Of a stretch of DNA of 45,307 nt, positions 22,741-33,313 are shown one piece after another. Location of the stretch: positions 1 to 45,307 of the forward strand of contig NZ_FNYT01000025.1 in NCBI RefSeq assembly GCF_900109135.1. The letters run 5' to 3'. The DNA is from Trichococcus ilyis. GTDB taxonomy: Bacteria > Bacillota > Bacilli > Lactobacillales > Aerococcaceae. The translations under genes and the position numbers were made by a program. A model generated the notes under the pieces. The model saw only the letters and a program-made list of their open reading frames with translations, did not search any database and was not told the origin of the DNA. Position 1 is the stretch's first letter; the number at the start of each line of letters is the position of its first letter.

Positions 22741-23337
22741 CTATTCCTTGGAACTGTCCTTTTCCCCGGAAATGCGGAAGACTTTTTCGCTGCGCTCGTA
22801 CGGCACATCGGGAACGCCTTTGCGGGCATTCGCGACCCGGGCCACGACAAACAGGTAGTCTGAAAGGCGGTTGATGAACTTCAGCACGAACGGATTCACT
22901 TCATCCGGTTCCTCCTCCATGAAGGTGACGATCCGGCGTTCCGCATCCCGGGTCGTTGTCCGCAAAATGTGGAACCAGCTGGCCAGTTCCGTTCCGCCCG
23001 GTATGATGAAGTACTGGGTCTCCTCCGGCTCTTCGCTGTAGCCATCGATTTTCTGCTCTAGCCACTCGATGTGCTCCTGCGCGATTTTGTATTCGCGGTG
23101 GCCTTTCGGAATCGACAGATCCGAGGAACAATCGAACAGGAATTGTTGGATGAGCGCCAGGTCCTGCTGGATATCTTCGCCGCAATCATTCTTCGTCAGT
23201 ACCAGCCCGAACCATGAGTTCAGGCCATCGAGCGCGCCGAACGCTTCGATCCTTCCGGCATTTTTCCGGAGTGCCTTGCCGCCCCCGATGCGCGTGTTGC
23301 CTTTGTCGCCGGTGCGCGTATAGATGCTGTATTTCAT
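22741..23337 (-). CDS. PduO-type cob(I)alamin adenosyltransferase
   Basis: A 198-residue protein from the chosen start, a normal length for the PduO family. Conserved segments are YTRTGDKGNTRIGGG (ATP-binding N-terminus), FIIPGGTELASWFHILRT, RDAERRIV, and KFINRLSDYLFVVARVAN. The enzyme transfers the adenosyl group of ATP to cob(I)alamin to make coenzyme B12. The start at 23337 (MKYSIYTRTG) has an AGGAGG site; an in-frame ATG 66 bases upstream lacks one. No B12-dependent enzyme or cobalamin riboswitch is seen nearby, so it may serve enzymes encoded elsewhere. Confidence 0.92.
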   Translation of the reverse strand: MKYSIYTRTGDKGNTRIGGGKALRKNAGRIEAFGALDGLNSWFGLVLTKNDCGEDIQQDLALIQQFLFDCSSDLSIPKGHREYKIAQEHIEWLEQKIDGYSEEPEETQYFIIPGGTELASWFHILRTTTRDAERRIVTFMEEEPDEVNPFVLKFINRLSDYLFVVARVANARKGVPDVPYERSEKVFRISGEKDSSKE

Positions 23338-23537
23338 ATGGTTTCTCCTCCTAATGCTGCTCTCGTTCTGTAATTCTATCATAATTCTTTCCATCGTTTG
23401 CAATCGGACGACAGAATTTTGCTGAAATACGACCTTGGCAGTATGGCATTCAAGCGCAACTCTGGTAAACTTAAACCAGAAAACCAGTATGCCGCTGGAC
23501 GGATCCGCTCCGATGACGGCATAAGAAAGGAAGCTTT

Positions 23538-24815
23538 ATGCAAAAAAAAGAAACGAAAATAACCATCCCCGAAGATACGCGCCTCATCGCTTTTTTGGGC
23601 GGCAAAACAATCCTCTTTATCCTGTCCATCCTGATCCTGACCGGCGTGCTCATCTTCACGATGGATACCATCTCTTTCATCTTCAAACCGCTGCAGGTCA
23701 TTTTTTCGACCATCGTTGCGCCGGTCATTTTAGCAATTGTCTTCTATTATGTTTTCAATCCGATGGTGACTTTTCTGGAAAGGCGAGGAATCAATCGGGG
23801 AATGGCGACAGCACTCGTCTTTGTCCTCTTCATTCTGATGCTAGTCTATGGGGTCGGCCTGTTGGTTCCGATTTTGTCCGGTCAGCTCACCAATCTAGTC
23901 AATGAATTTCCCAGCTATATCGAACAGATGAACGCCTTTTTCGACAGACTGCTCGCGAACAGCACTTTCAAGGACTATTACGACCAGGCGCAAAGTTGGT
24001 TGGACAGCACAGTGGGCAGTATCCCTGAAATGATTCTGGCCTGGGTCGGCAACTCGAGCGAAAAAATCATGGCCATCTTTTCCACCATTTCCAGCGTAGT
24101 CGTCGTGACGGTCACTTTCCCGGTCATCCTTTTCTTCATGCTGAAGGATCAGGGGAAATTCAAACCTTTTGTCATGAAGAACATCCCGCCTGTTTTCCGC
24201 GCTGATATCGAAAAGATATCCCGACAGATGTCGCTTCAGGTCGGTTCCTATGTCCAAGGCCAAGTGCTCGTCGCCTTGAGTCTTGGTGCTTTGCTGATAG
24301 TCGGCTATCTGAGCATCGGCTTGGATTACGCCTTCGTCCTTGCCTTGATCGCTACCTTGACGGCGGTCATCCCTTTCATCGGCGCCACCATCGGGGTCAT
24401 CCCGGCTTTGTTCGTCGCGGCCTTCACCTCCCCGGCCATGCTCCTGAAAATGGCCGTCGTCTGGGCCTTGGCGCAGTTCATCCAAGGCAACATCATAGAA
24501 CCGAGCATCATGGGCCGGAACTTGAAGATGCACCCGCTGACGATCATTATCGTTTTGCTGATCATGGGCAATCTGCTCGGCTTTATCGGGATGATTTTGG
24601 GCGTTCCGCTGTTCGCGATGCTGAAGATTCTGCTTGAACACGTGCTTGAGAAATTCAAACAGCGCTACAACCGTCACTTCGGAGATGTGGCTGGGCCGTT
24701 CGAGCTGGCCGAGGAGGAGCCGGTGTTAGTGAACGGCTCCACTCCTGTCAAGGATTTCGCGACTGTGGACTTAGCCCGTGAGGTCACGGGACACGAAAAC
24801 GATACAGAACAATAA
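23538..24815 (+). CDS. AI-2E family transporter (PerM/YdbI-like)
   Basis: A 425-residue membrane protein. Hydrophobic segments lie at about 28-48, 55-80 and 87-110, followed by a hydrophilic middle (about 120-165) and a C-terminal cluster of helices. The family motif is FPVILFFMLKDQGKF, followed later by PFIGATIGVIPA and QFIQGNIIEPSIMG. Members include TqsA and PerM; some export signalling or antiporter substrates, and the substrate here is unknown. A GAAAGGA site precedes the ATG. The charged C-terminal tail of about 45 residues is longer than usual. It stands alone, with a terminator downstream. Confidence 0.9.
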   Translation: MQKKETKITIPEDTRLIAFLGGKTILFILSILILTGVLIFTMDTISFIFKPLQVIFSTIVAPVILAIVFYYVFNPMVTFLERRGINRGMATALVFVLFILMLVYGVGLLVPILSGQLTNLVNEFPSYIEQMNAFFDRLLANSTFKDYYDQAQSWLDSTVGSIPEMILAWVGNSSEKIMAIFSTISSVVVVTVTFPVILFFMLKDQGKFKPFVMKNIPPVFRADIEKISRQMSLQVGSYVQGQVLVALSLGALLIVGYLSIGLDYAFVLALIATLTAVIPFIGATIGVIPALFVAAFTSPAMLLKMAVVWALAQFIQGNIIEPSIMGRNLKMHPLTIIIVLLIMGNLLGFIGMILGVPLFAMLKILLEHVLEKFKQRYNRHFGDVAGPFELAEEEPVLVNGSTPVKDFATVDLAREVTGHENDTEQ

Positions 24816-24819
24816 CAGC

Positions 24820-24860
24820 AAAAAAGGTCCGTGATTCCCGTCAGGGTCGCGGACCTTTTT
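24820..24860. terminator. Bidirectional terminator between the AI-2E and CaCA genes
   Basis: AAAAAAGGTCC pairs with GGACCTTTTT around a partly paired loop, at the convergent 3' ends. Confidence 0.78.
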
Positions 24861-24865
24861 GTTTA

Positions 24866-25864
24866 TCAAAAAAAGTAGTTCCAGATCAGATAAACGAGAT
24901 AGAACACGACCAAGATGCGGCCTTCCTTTCTGCTGATGACATCGCGTTTGTTGTTGTAGGAAAAGTAACCCAAAACCGCCAACAGAATGGACAAAGCCGG
25001 AAAATGGACCCGATAGAAATCCTGGCTGACGACGATGCCGCCCGGAGTAAGGCTGATTGCCGTACCGAGAATAAGCAACGTATTCAACAAGTTTGAACCC
25101 ATAATGTTCCCCATCGCCAAAGCGCCATAGCCTTTTTTTACGGAAACGATGGTCGTGCTGATTTCCGGCAATCCGGTCCCGAACGCCACAACCGTCGAGG
25201 CGATGATCGAGTCGGGAATGCCGATCCGGACAGCCCCGATTTCAACCGTCGTCACCATAACCGAAGCACTCGCAATCACAAATCCCGCGCTGGCTAACAG
25301 TTTCAAGAGTTTGATCAGCAGCGGCTTGCCTTTTTCCTGATCGGACGCAATGGCATCGATATCCGGATTCTGCTGTTTCCCTTCCCGCAGCATCCAAATA
25401 AAATACAAAGGGCTCAAAAACAAAAAGAGAACGCCGAGCCACTGTGGAATCCTGCCTTGCCCATCCGAGTAGAAAACAGGCAGTGAGGACAGTATCAAAA
25501 ACAGGGAGAGGCCGGCCAGCACCGTATGTTTATTTGCCGTCTTCCGGTTGACGGGAATACTGCCGTAAAGGGCACCGATGCCGAGGATAAAGCTTGTGTT
25601 CACGATTGTGGAACCGATGATGTTCCCCAGCGCAACGATGCTGGCCCCCTTGAAAGCGGACAAAACCGAAACCGCCAACTCCGGCAGAGAAGTTCCCAAG
25701 GAAACGATCGTGGCCCCGATCACCAACTCGGATATTCCCGATTCCAAGGAAATAGAAATCGCCTCATCAACCAGAATATCCGTCGCCTTCGACAGCCCCC
25801 AGATGCAGAGGATAAGCACTGCCGCCAACACGTAACTGTCCGCTTGTTCCAGTAAAGAAGTCAC
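24866..25864 (-). CDS. CaCA-superfamily sodium/calcium-exchanger-like protein
   Basis: A 332-residue protein with ten or eleven hydrophobic segments and the two alpha-repeats of the CaCA superfamily: GATIVSLGTSLPELAVSV...GNIIGSTIVN in the first half and STVVAFGTGLPEISTTI...GNIMGSNLLN in the second. A charged loop near residues 160-185 separates the halves. It probably exchanges Ca2+ or another cation for Na+ or H+. Translation begins at GTG 25864 with GGAGG close upstream. It lies 41 bp after the lipoprotein gene with no terminator between, so the two are probably one operon. Confidence 0.9.
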   Translation of the reverse strand: MTSLLEQADSYVLAAVLILCIWGLSKATDILVDEAISISLESGISELVIGATIVSLGTSLPELAVSVLSAFKGASIVALGNIIGSTIVNTSFILGIGALYGSIPVNRKTANKHTVLAGLSLFLILSSLPVFYSDGQGRIPQWLGVLFLFLSPLYFIWMLREGKQQNPDIDAIASDQEKGKPLLIKLLKLLASAGFVIASASVMVTTVEIGAVRIGIPDSIIASTVVAFGTGLPEISTTIVSVKKGYGALAMGNIMGSNLLNTLLILGTAISLTPGGIVVSQDFYRVHFPALSILLAVLGYFSYNNKRDVISRKEGRILVVFYLVYLIWNYFF

Positions 25865-25905
25865 ATCCCTCCACTTCCTTCCCTACGGAGAGCCAGTTAT
25901 TGCAA

Positions 25906-26628
25906 TCAGTAAGTCACTTGCTGATAATCCGCCGGGATGATGAACGCATCCTCCGACACATTGCCGGACAATTCAAGGATTTCCATGACCGATTCGAACG
26001 CTTCATCGATCGTCTTGATTTTCTTCAGGTCGGAGCCGTCAAAATAGTAGAAGATCTGCGTGCCGCTCCCCGTGCGGTATTCCTCGTACACCAGCCCGTC
26101 CTCCTCGCCGCTGCCGACGTATTCGATGCCATCCACTTCGACCGGCTCACTCGCTTCCGGAATTTCCGGCAGGGATTCTTCCCCTTCAGTCGTCGTCTGA
26201 GGCATCACGATCACCGTTTTGCTGACGTGATCGACCATGTAGATATTGCCGTCCATCATCACCATGGCGGTGTCGGTATCGGCGGATTTGGAATGCATCG
26301 CGGTCCTGTCGCCCGAAACGCTCATCATCGTTTCGGATTCCATCACTTCGCCTTCGATTGTAGCCGTGGAGCGGAAAGCCATATAGTATGTGCCGCTCTC
26401 CATGATGTCGATGTAGCTTTTTGAGAGTTTGCCCAGGCGATCGCCGACTTCTGTGGATCCATCCGACGCTTCTGCTGTGTCGCTGCTTGCGGTGCTGGCT
26501 GGCGAACTGTTCTGTGCGGTTTCTTGAGAGGAATTTTCTTCTTCATTTGTTTCCTGCGCTTGGTTGCAGCTTGCCAGAAAAAGACTGATCAGCAAGACTG
26601 TCCAATATTTTTTTCTATCTTTCAGCAT
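25906..26628 (-). CDS. Secreted lipoprotein, LolA/LppX-like fold suspected
   Basis: A 240-residue protein from the chosen start, with a type II signal peptide (MLKDRKKYWTVLLISLF) and lipobox LASC with C21. A linker of about 55 residues rich in Ser, Glu, Thr and Gln follows. The remaining ~170 residues are beta-rich, with many Met/Glu/Val strands (TMMSVSGDRTAMH, VMMDGNIYMVDH), reminiscent of LolA/LppX-type lipid-binding proteins. The specific family is not recognised. The start at 26628 places a Lys-rich n-region before the signal and has AAGGGA 9 bases upstream. The mapped promoter (-10 at 26705) argues against the longest frame. Confidence 0.78.
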   Translation of the reverse strand: MLKDRKKYWTVLLISLFLASCNQAQETNEEENSSQETAQNSSPASTASSDTAEASDGSTEVGDRLGKLSKSYIDIMESGTYYMAFRSTATIEGEVMESETMMSVSGDRTAMHSKSADTDTAMVMMDGNIYMVDHVSKTVIVMPQTTTEGEESLPEIPEASEPVEVDGIEYVGSGEEDGLVYEEYRTGSGTQIFYYFDGSDLKKIKTIDEAFESVMEILELSGNVSEDAFIIPADYQQVTY

Positions 26629-26704
26629 CCTCAACAATCCCTTCGAATAGTGTTTATCCTGTCGTTGCATTTCCGGTTGGCTGGGCGGCGTTGCTTTCAT
26701 TCAT

Positions 26705-26733
26705 ATTATAACGTAAATACGGCGGGTTTTGAA
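26705..26733 (-). promoter_or_regulatory. Promoter of the lipoprotein-CaCA unit
   Basis: On the minus strand TTCAAA (26728-26733) and TATAAT (26705-26710) are 17 bp apart, about 75 bp before the chosen lipoprotein start. Confidence 0.6.
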
Positions 26734-26857
26734 ATTTGGGATAGGCAGTCGAGCAGCATTCAGTCGGACCTTCCTCCGCGGGGTTTCTTCATTTCAGATT
26801 TGGATGTTGCGCATGCTATACTTAACAAAAGAACAACATCTTAATGGGGGAATAGCT

Positions 26858-27634
26858 ATGTGCCTGATTTCGATGCAGCTCAGTCAACACGCGTCATACA
26901 AATTGATCCTCGTGGCCAATCGGGATGAGCAATATGACCGGCCATCCTTGCCTGCACACTTCTGGCCGGAGCATCCCGATCTGTTGGCCGGCAAAGACTT
27001 GCGCGACCATGGCACTTGGCTGGGGATCACCAAACAAGGCCGGATCGCCGCCGTCACCAATAGTTATCTGACGACCGATCAGGAGTCCGATAAAAAACTG
27101 TCCCGCGGCAACCTCGTGATGGATTACCTGACCGGCAGCATGGGGCCTGCGGACTATCTGGAACGGATCAGGCAACAGCGCAGCGACTACAACGGCTTCA
27201 ATCTGATCGTCGGCTCGAGCGACCGGCTCCATCACTACAACAACATCCTGGACGGTTGCAGCGTCCTTCCGACAGGCAGCCATGCCGTCAGCAATGCCAC
27301 GCTCGATACGCCCTGGCCGAAAGTCACCCGCACGAAAGCGGCAATGGCCGCACTGACCAGATCAGCAGCGCTGGATGAAGAGTCCATCTTCCGCATCATG
27401 GCGGATCTGACACCGGCTCCCGATGACCAACTGCCCGACCTGCCGCTGCCGTTACCTATCCTTCGCGCTGTCTCCGCCAATTTCATCCAGACGGAACGCT
27501 ACGGCACCCGCTCCACGACACTGATCCTCATCGACCATTCCGATTGGGTGACATTTGTGGAAAGATCCTACCTGCAGGACGGAACCAGCAGCGACGTCCG
27601 TTTCAACTTCCGTTTGCTGGCTGAAGAAAAATGA
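26858..27634 (+). CDS. TANGO2/NRDE family protein (DUF833)
   Basis: A 258-residue protein of the Ntn-hydrolase-like NRDE family. The family begins with Met-Cys, and here MCLISMQL places C2 at the position of the expected nucleophile. The name-giving motif NRDE lies in LVANRDEQYDRP. Bacterial members have been linked to haem trafficking or acyl turnover, but function is not settled. The start at 26858 was chosen over an upstream in-frame ATG because the family always starts MC and a GGGGGA site lies just before it. A TATACT box at 26817-26822 is a likely -10. It ends in a strong shared terminator. Confidence 0.9.
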   Translation: MCLISMQLSQHASYKLILVANRDEQYDRPSLPAHFWPEHPDLLAGKDLRDHGTWLGITKQGRIAAVTNSYLTTDQESDKKLSRGNLVMDYLTGSMGPADYLERIRQQRSDYNGFNLIVGSSDRLHHYNNILDGCSVLPTGSHAVSNATLDTPWPKVTRTKAAMAALTRSAALDEESIFRIMADLTPAPDDQLPDLPLPLPILRAVSANFIQTERYGTRSTTLILIDHSDWVTFVERSYLQDGTSSDVRFNFRLLAEEK

Positions 27635-27637
27635 CGC

Positions 27638-27683
27638 AAAAAGATGAGGCCCGGATTATCCTGTTCCGGGCCTCATCTTTTTT
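27638..27683. terminator. Bidirectional terminator between the TANGO2-like gene and gpmA
   Basis: AAAAAGATGAGGCCCGG (27638-27654) pairs with CCGGGCCTCATCTTTTTT (27666-27683) around an 11-nt loop, at convergent 3' ends. Confidence 0.88.
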
Positions 27684-28369
27684 CACAGATAATATTTTCT
27701 GATAATCGTCAAGTCATCCTGCAGTTCATAGACCAGCGGCTGTCCGGTAGGTATCTCCAAAGCCATGATCTCTTCATCAGGTATTTCTTCGAAGTATTTG
27801 ATCAGCGCCCGCAAGGAATTCCCGTGGGCCGCCACCAGCACCGTTTTTCGGTCCAGGATAGCCGGCGCAATCTGATCTTCCCAGAATGGGATGACGCGTT
27901 CCAGGGTTGTCTCGAGGTTCTCGCCCATCGGAATGACACGTTTTTGGAGATTGGCATAACGGCGGTCATTTGCCGGCGACAACGGGTTGTTCGGATCCAT
28001 CAACGGCGGCAATGTGTTGTAGGATCGACGCCATTTATGGACCTGCTCCTCGCCGTATTTTTCTGCTGTCTGCTGTTTGTTCAGGCCCTGCAGATCGCCA
28101 TAATGGCGTTCGTTGAGGCGCCAACTTTTGACTTCCGGTATCCACAATTGGTCGGTTTCCTCCAGAATGATGTGACAGGTTCTGATCGCCCGTTTCAAAA
28201 CTGACGTGAAGGCCATATCAAGTTCGATGCCGGCTTCCTTCAGCTTTCGTCCAGCTTCTTTCGCTTCCAGGACCCCCTGCTCGCTCAGATCGACATCAAC
28301 CCAACCTGTAAACAAGTTCAACAGATTCCATTCGCTCACACCGTGACGCACAAGAATAATTCTCCGCAT
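27683..28369 (-). CDS. gpmA: 2,3-bisphosphoglycerate-dependent phosphoglycerate mutase
   Basis: A 228-residue dPGM from the chosen Met. Catalytic landmarks are [11 protein letters not shown] (phosphorylated His), [25 protein letters not shown] (the general acid Glu) and [14 protein letters not shown] (second His). It interconverts 3- and 2-phosphoglycerate in glycolysis. The residue after RHG is Val instead of the usual Glu, which is not a catalytic position. The frame starts with GTG at 28381, but the Mets at 28372 and 28369 fit the family start better. The TATAAT near 28400 on the minus strand suggests a promoter separate from the trp operon, whose last gene ends 75 bp upstream. Confidence 0.93.
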   Translation of the reverse strand: MRRIILVRHGVSEWNLLNLFTGWVDVDLSEQGVLEAKEAGRKLKEAGIELDMAFTSVLKRAIRTCHIILEETDQLWIPEVKSWRLNERHYGDLQGLNKQQTAEKYGEEQVHKWRRSYNTLPPLMDPNNPLSPANDRRYANLQKRVIPMGENLETTLERVIPFWEDQIAPAILDRKTVLVAAHGNSLRALIKYFEEIPDEEIMALEIPTGQPLVYELQDDLTIIRKYYL

Positions 28370-28443
28370 CATCGTCACCACTTTCCGCCTGTTATTTTCT
28401 TACATTATACTGCTGCAGGCAGTGCGGTTCACGCGAAAGGCCT

Positions 28444-29212
28444 TCAGCTCCCGCTGCGGATTGCTCCCACCATCTCCGCGACGAAGGCTCCGACCGGTTT
28501 GGGCGAATCTTTCCCATATTTTTCCATGATGTTGATGATCGCGGAACCGATGATGACGCCGTCACCGACTTCGCTCATCGCTTTGGCCTGCCGGGCGTTG
28601 GAGATCCCGAAGCCGATGGCGCAAGGGATGTCGCTGATTTTGCGGATTTCGGCCAGCATGCTGCCGATGTCGGTCGTGATGTCGCTGCGGACGCCGGTGA
28701 CGCCCAAGGAAGACACGACGTACAGGAAGCCTTCCGCTTCCTTGGCGATCATGGCGATCCGTTCCGCCGATGAAGGAGCGACCATGGAAATGTAGGTGAT
28801 GCCATGTTCCCGGCAGGCTGCCTGGATGAAACCTTTCTCCTCGAACGGGACGTCCGGGATGATGACGCCATCGACGCCGGTCTCCTTGCAGCGCGCCATG
28901 AATTTATCGATGCCGTAGACGAACACTGGATTGATGTAGGTCATGAAAACGAAGGGCTTGTCGATTTCGGTGCGCAACTCCGCGACCATCCGGAAAATAT
29001 CGTCCGTGTTGATGCCGTTCGCCAAAGCCCGCTCATCAGCCTTCTGGATGGCAGGGCCTTCCGCCACCGGATCGGAGAACGGGATGCCGATTTCGACGAT
29101 GTCCGCTCCGTTGGCCACGATTTCCCTGATCAGTTCCTTCGTTGTTTCCAGATCGGGATCCCCCGCCGTCACGAACGGTATGAATGCCTTGTGCTTGAAG
29201 GCAGCTGTGATT

Positions 29213-29220
<8 letters not shown>
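28444..29220 (-). CDS. trpA: Tryptophan synthase alpha chain
   Basis: A 258-residue TIM-barrel enzyme that splits indole-3-glycerol phosphate to indole and glyceraldehyde 3-phosphate. Motifs: [11 protein letters not shown] near the start, [17 protein letters not shown] with the catalytic Glu/Asp region, [12 protein letters not shown], and AIGFGISN. The start at 29220 (MNKITAAF) overlaps the trpB stop by 8 bases. A longer in-frame extension to 29454 only reads through trpB and was rejected. It is the last gene of trpDCFBA. No clear intrinsic terminator follows before gpmA. Confidence 0.95.
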
Positions 29221-30390
<1,170 letters not shown>

Positions 30391-30394
<4 letters not shown>

Positions 30395-31002
30395 TTTGTT
30401 GACCTCCTAATGATTTCCATTACTGCTCTGATTTTTTCAAAATCCTTCGCCCCGTCCGTTTCGACGCCGCTCGAGATGTCCACTGCGTATGGCTGCACTT
30501 GTTCGATGGCCGCTTCGAGGTTGCCGGCATGCAGGCCGCCCGCCAGAAAGAACGGCTGCTTCGCTTCCTTCAGCAGTTCCCAGTTGAATGTCTTGCCCGT
30601 CCCGCCTGCCACGCCGCTTTGGTACGTGTCATAAAGGATGATGTCGGCGGCGTATTCCTGCCTGACATCATCGGCGTCCTTGACCGCGACCGCTTTGATG
30701 ATCGGCAGCGTGATCCGCTTGCCCAACTCTTCTATATAGGTGTTGTCCTCCTCGCCGTGGAGCTGCACGATCTGGATTGCCCGGCTTTCGACGATGGCGA
30801 CGATGTTTTCGATCGGTTCGTTGACGAAGACGCCGACTGCCGGTATGGCTTCCGTCAAGGCTGCCCTGATCTGCAGCGCCTGCTCCAATGAAATCCGGCG
30901 CTTGCTGGGGGCGAAAATGAAGCCGGCGAAATCCGGTCGCAGCTCGTTCAGCATTTCGGCATCCTCGACCCGTTTCAGGCCGCAGATTTTCACCTTGACC
31001 AT
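30391..31002 (-). CDS. trpF: Phosphoribosylanthranilate isomerase
   Basis: A 203-residue TIM-barrel isomerase. Motifs are [13 protein letters not shown] (catalytic Cys), [22 protein letters not shown] and [14 protein letters not shown] with the phosphate site. It starts with one base shared with the trpC stop (TGATG) and overlaps trpB by four bases. Confidence 0.96.
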
Positions 31003-31784
31003 CAGCCGATCCCCCGCAGGCGGTCCAGCATACCTTTTTTGTCCGGCGAGAGCATCATCGTTTCGCCGATCAGGATGGCATCGACATGGCCCTCCTCCAG
31101 TTCGATGACCTGTTGCCTTTCCGAAATGCCGCTCTCGGCCACGAAAAGGATGTCATCCGGCACCAGCGCGCGCAGCCTGATGGACTGTTGGATATCGACT
31201 TTGAAGGTCTTCAGATCGCGGTTGTTGACGCCGATGATCTTCGGATTGGTCCGCAACGCTTTCAGCAGTTCTTCTTCGGTGTGGGCTTCCACCAACGCTG
31301 AAAGCCCCAGTTCGCGGGCCAAGCGTTGGAAAGCATCCAATTCTTCCTCGTTCAGGATGGTCGCGATCAACAGCACGGCATCCGCGCCGATGACTTTCGC
31401 CTCATAAATCTGGTAGGCATCGATGATGAAATCTTTGCGTATGACAGGCAGCGAGACTGCCTGTTTGATTTCGGTCAGGAAGCGGTTTTCGCCTTGGAAA
31501 AAATCCGGCTCCGTCAATACCGAAAGCGCGGATGCGCCGGCTTCCTCGTAGTCCTTGGCGATCTCGAGGTAAGGGAAATCCTCCACGATCACGCCTTTGG
31601 AAGGGGATGCCTTCTTGCATTCACAGATGAAGCGGATCCCGTCGCCGGTCAGCGCCTTTTCGAAGGGGAACTCCTGAGTGATCGGCAGTGCCAAGGCGGC
31701 TTGTTTCATTTCTTCTAGCGGGATGGCTTGTTTGGCTTTTTCCACGCGTATCTCTGTCGCTGCTATGATGTCGTCCAAGATCAT
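31002..31784 (-). CDS. trpC: Indole-3-glycerol phosphate synthase
   Basis: A 260-residue enzyme. It opens with MILDDIIAATEIRVEKAK; FICECKKASPSKG holds the catalytic Lys and Glu; VIRKDFIIDAYQIYEA, IIGVNNRDLKTF and FVAESGIS follow. It closes the indole ring. Its ATG overlaps the trpD stop as ATGA. It is not fused to TrpF, unlike the enteric enzyme. Confidence 0.97.
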   Translation of the reverse strand: MILDDIIAATEIRVEKAKQAIPLEEMKQAALALPITQEFPFEKALTGDGIRFICECKKASPSKGVIVEDFPYLEIAKDYEEAGASALSVLTEPDFFQGENRFLTEIKQAVSLPVIRKDFIIDAYQIYEAKVIGADAVLLIATILNEEELDAFQRLARELGLSALVEAHTEEELLKALRTNPKIIGVNNRDLKTFKVDIQQSIRLRALVPDDILFVAESGISERQQVIELEEGHVDAILIGETMMLSPDKKGMLDRLRGIG

Positions 31785-32848
31785 TTTGTCGCCTCCTGTG
31801 ATGCTTTGATGAATTGCTGCAGTTTTTCCAGGGCCGCTCCGCTGTCGATCAGTTCGGCGGCGCGTTTGATGCCGTCAGCAATCGTATAGCCGTCGTTGGC
31901 CAGATAGATGGCCATGCCGGCGTTCAACAGCACCGTGTCGCGCTTCGGTCCTTTTTCGCCGTTCAGGATGGCCAAGGCGATGGCGGCATTCTCAGCCGGC
32001 TCGCCGCCGACCAGATCTTCGTTCGTGCAGTACTCGAAACCGTAGTCTTTCGGATCGAACGTGAAGTGGGTGACTTTGCCGTTCCGGAGCTCCGCGACTT
32101 CCGATGTTGTGGTCAAGGTGATTTCATCCAGACCGTCATTTCCGCCGAACACCAAGGCCCGTTCCATCTGCAATTGGTTCAGCACTTCAGCCATCGTGTC
32201 CACGAGTGCGACATCATACACGCCGAGCAGTTGCATATTCGCGTTGGCCGGGTTCGCCAAGGGGCCGAGGACATTGAAGATTGTCCGGACGCCCATTTCT
32301 TTCCTGACGGGTGCGGCATGCTTCATCGACGGGTGATATTTTTGGGCATACATGAAACACATGCCGATTTCTTCCAGCATCGCTTCGCTGCGCTGGGCGC
32401 TGGCTTCGATGTTCACGCCCAACTCTTCCAGCACATCCGCGCTGCCGCATTTGCTAGAGGAGCTGCGGTTGCCGTGTTTCGCCACCGGGATTCCTGCGGC
32501 TGCAATGACAAAGGAGGAAACGGTCGAGATGTTGAAGGTGAAAGCTTGATCGCCGCCGGTTCCGACGATGTCCAAGGCTGTCGTCTTCGTCTGCACCTTG
32601 TTCGAAAAATCCCGCATCACTTCGGCGGAGGCACTGATTTCGCCGGCCGTCTCGCCTTTCATGCGCATGGCTGTCAGATAAGCCGCAATCTGGACCGGGC
32701 TGGCTTGACCGCTCATGATCTGCTGCATGATGGTTTTCGTCAATTGCGGAGAAAGTTCTTCTTTTTTCACGAGTTTATCGATCGCGGCTTTCATGCTGTC
32801 TTCCGGAAGAATCTGTTCGGTCTGTTTCGTTGCTTTTATCTCTAGCAT
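31781..32848 (-). CDS. trpD: Anthranilate phosphoribosyltransferase
   Basis: A 355-residue enzyme from the chosen start. The PRPP loop is DIVGTGGDQAFTFN, followed by VAKHGNRSSSSKCGSADVLEELG and HPSMKHAAPVRKEMG. It starts at 32848 (MLEIKATKQ), with AGGTGA six bases upstream, 30 bp after the T-box terminator. The longer frame reaching 32980 runs through the leader RNA and was rejected. It is the first gene of the operon: trpE and trpG (anthranilate synthase) are absent here, although they normally precede trpD. Confidence 0.96.
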   Translation of the reverse strand: MLEIKATKQTEQILPEDSMKAAIDKLVKKEELSPQLTKTIMQQIMSGQASPVQIAAYLTAMRMKGETAGEISASAEVMRDFSNKVQTKTTALDIVGTGGDQAFTFNISTVSSFVIAAAGIPVAKHGNRSSSSKCGSADVLEELGVNIEASAQRSEAMLEEIGMCFMYAQKYHPSMKHAAPVRKEMGVRTIFNVLGPLANPANANMQLLGVYDVALVDTMAEVLNQLQMERALVFGGNDGLDEITLTTTSEVAELRNGKVTHFTFDPKDYGFEYCTNEDLVGGEPAENAAIALAILNGEKGPKRDTVLLNAGMAIYLANDGYTIADGIKRAAELIDSGAALEKLQQFIKASQEATK

Positions 32849-32876
32849 TTCATTCACCTCATCATTTTTTGTGTAC

Positions 32877-33128
32877 AAAAAAAGCCCTTGTCCCCCATTA
32901 AAAGGGACAAGAGCTTGTAATCTCCTGCGATACCACCCAAATTGACGATAAAAACCGCCCACTCGTTCGCATACCAACATATGCGCCTGTCTGTTAACGG
33001 ATCAGGTTCCCCGTTTGCCCCTACTCTTTTCAAGGCAACCCTCTCAAGTCCATTCGGCATCCCCTAAGCTATCGCACTCTCACTGGCGGCGACTCTCTGG
33101 AAACTAGGTATGATGCGTACTCCTCTTG
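32877..33128 (-). ncRNA. T-box leader, tryptophan type
   Basis: On the minus strand Stem I contains CAGAGAGTCG and a TGG specifier codon at 33052-33050 in the context GAA-TGG-ACT. The T-box motif TGGGTGGTATCGCAGG lies at 32939-32924. The terminator AAGCTCTTGTCCC/GGGGACAAGGGCTT with seven T lies at 32916-32877. Uncharged tRNA-Trp would open transcription into trpDCFBA. No convincing promoter was identified upstream; the 5' limit is approximate. Confidence 0.92.
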
Positions 33129-33313
33129 ATTATCGGTTTGATTAGATGGAAATGATTTTTCTAACGATTTCTTAATGTTGGGATTATTTTAACGCATCGT
33201 CATCCGTCCGTCAACTGTTTTATGAAAAAAAATCAGCAAGCCTGAATGTTTCCTGCTCCGGCGCGCTTTTGGTAAAATGATGGGGAAACTGACTGTGAAA
33301 GGATGAAATCCTT

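Noticed and set aside
32849-32980. N-terminal extension of TrpD through the leader
   Set aside because: It would require translating the T-box antiterminator and terminator; the start at 32848 has its own ribosome site.
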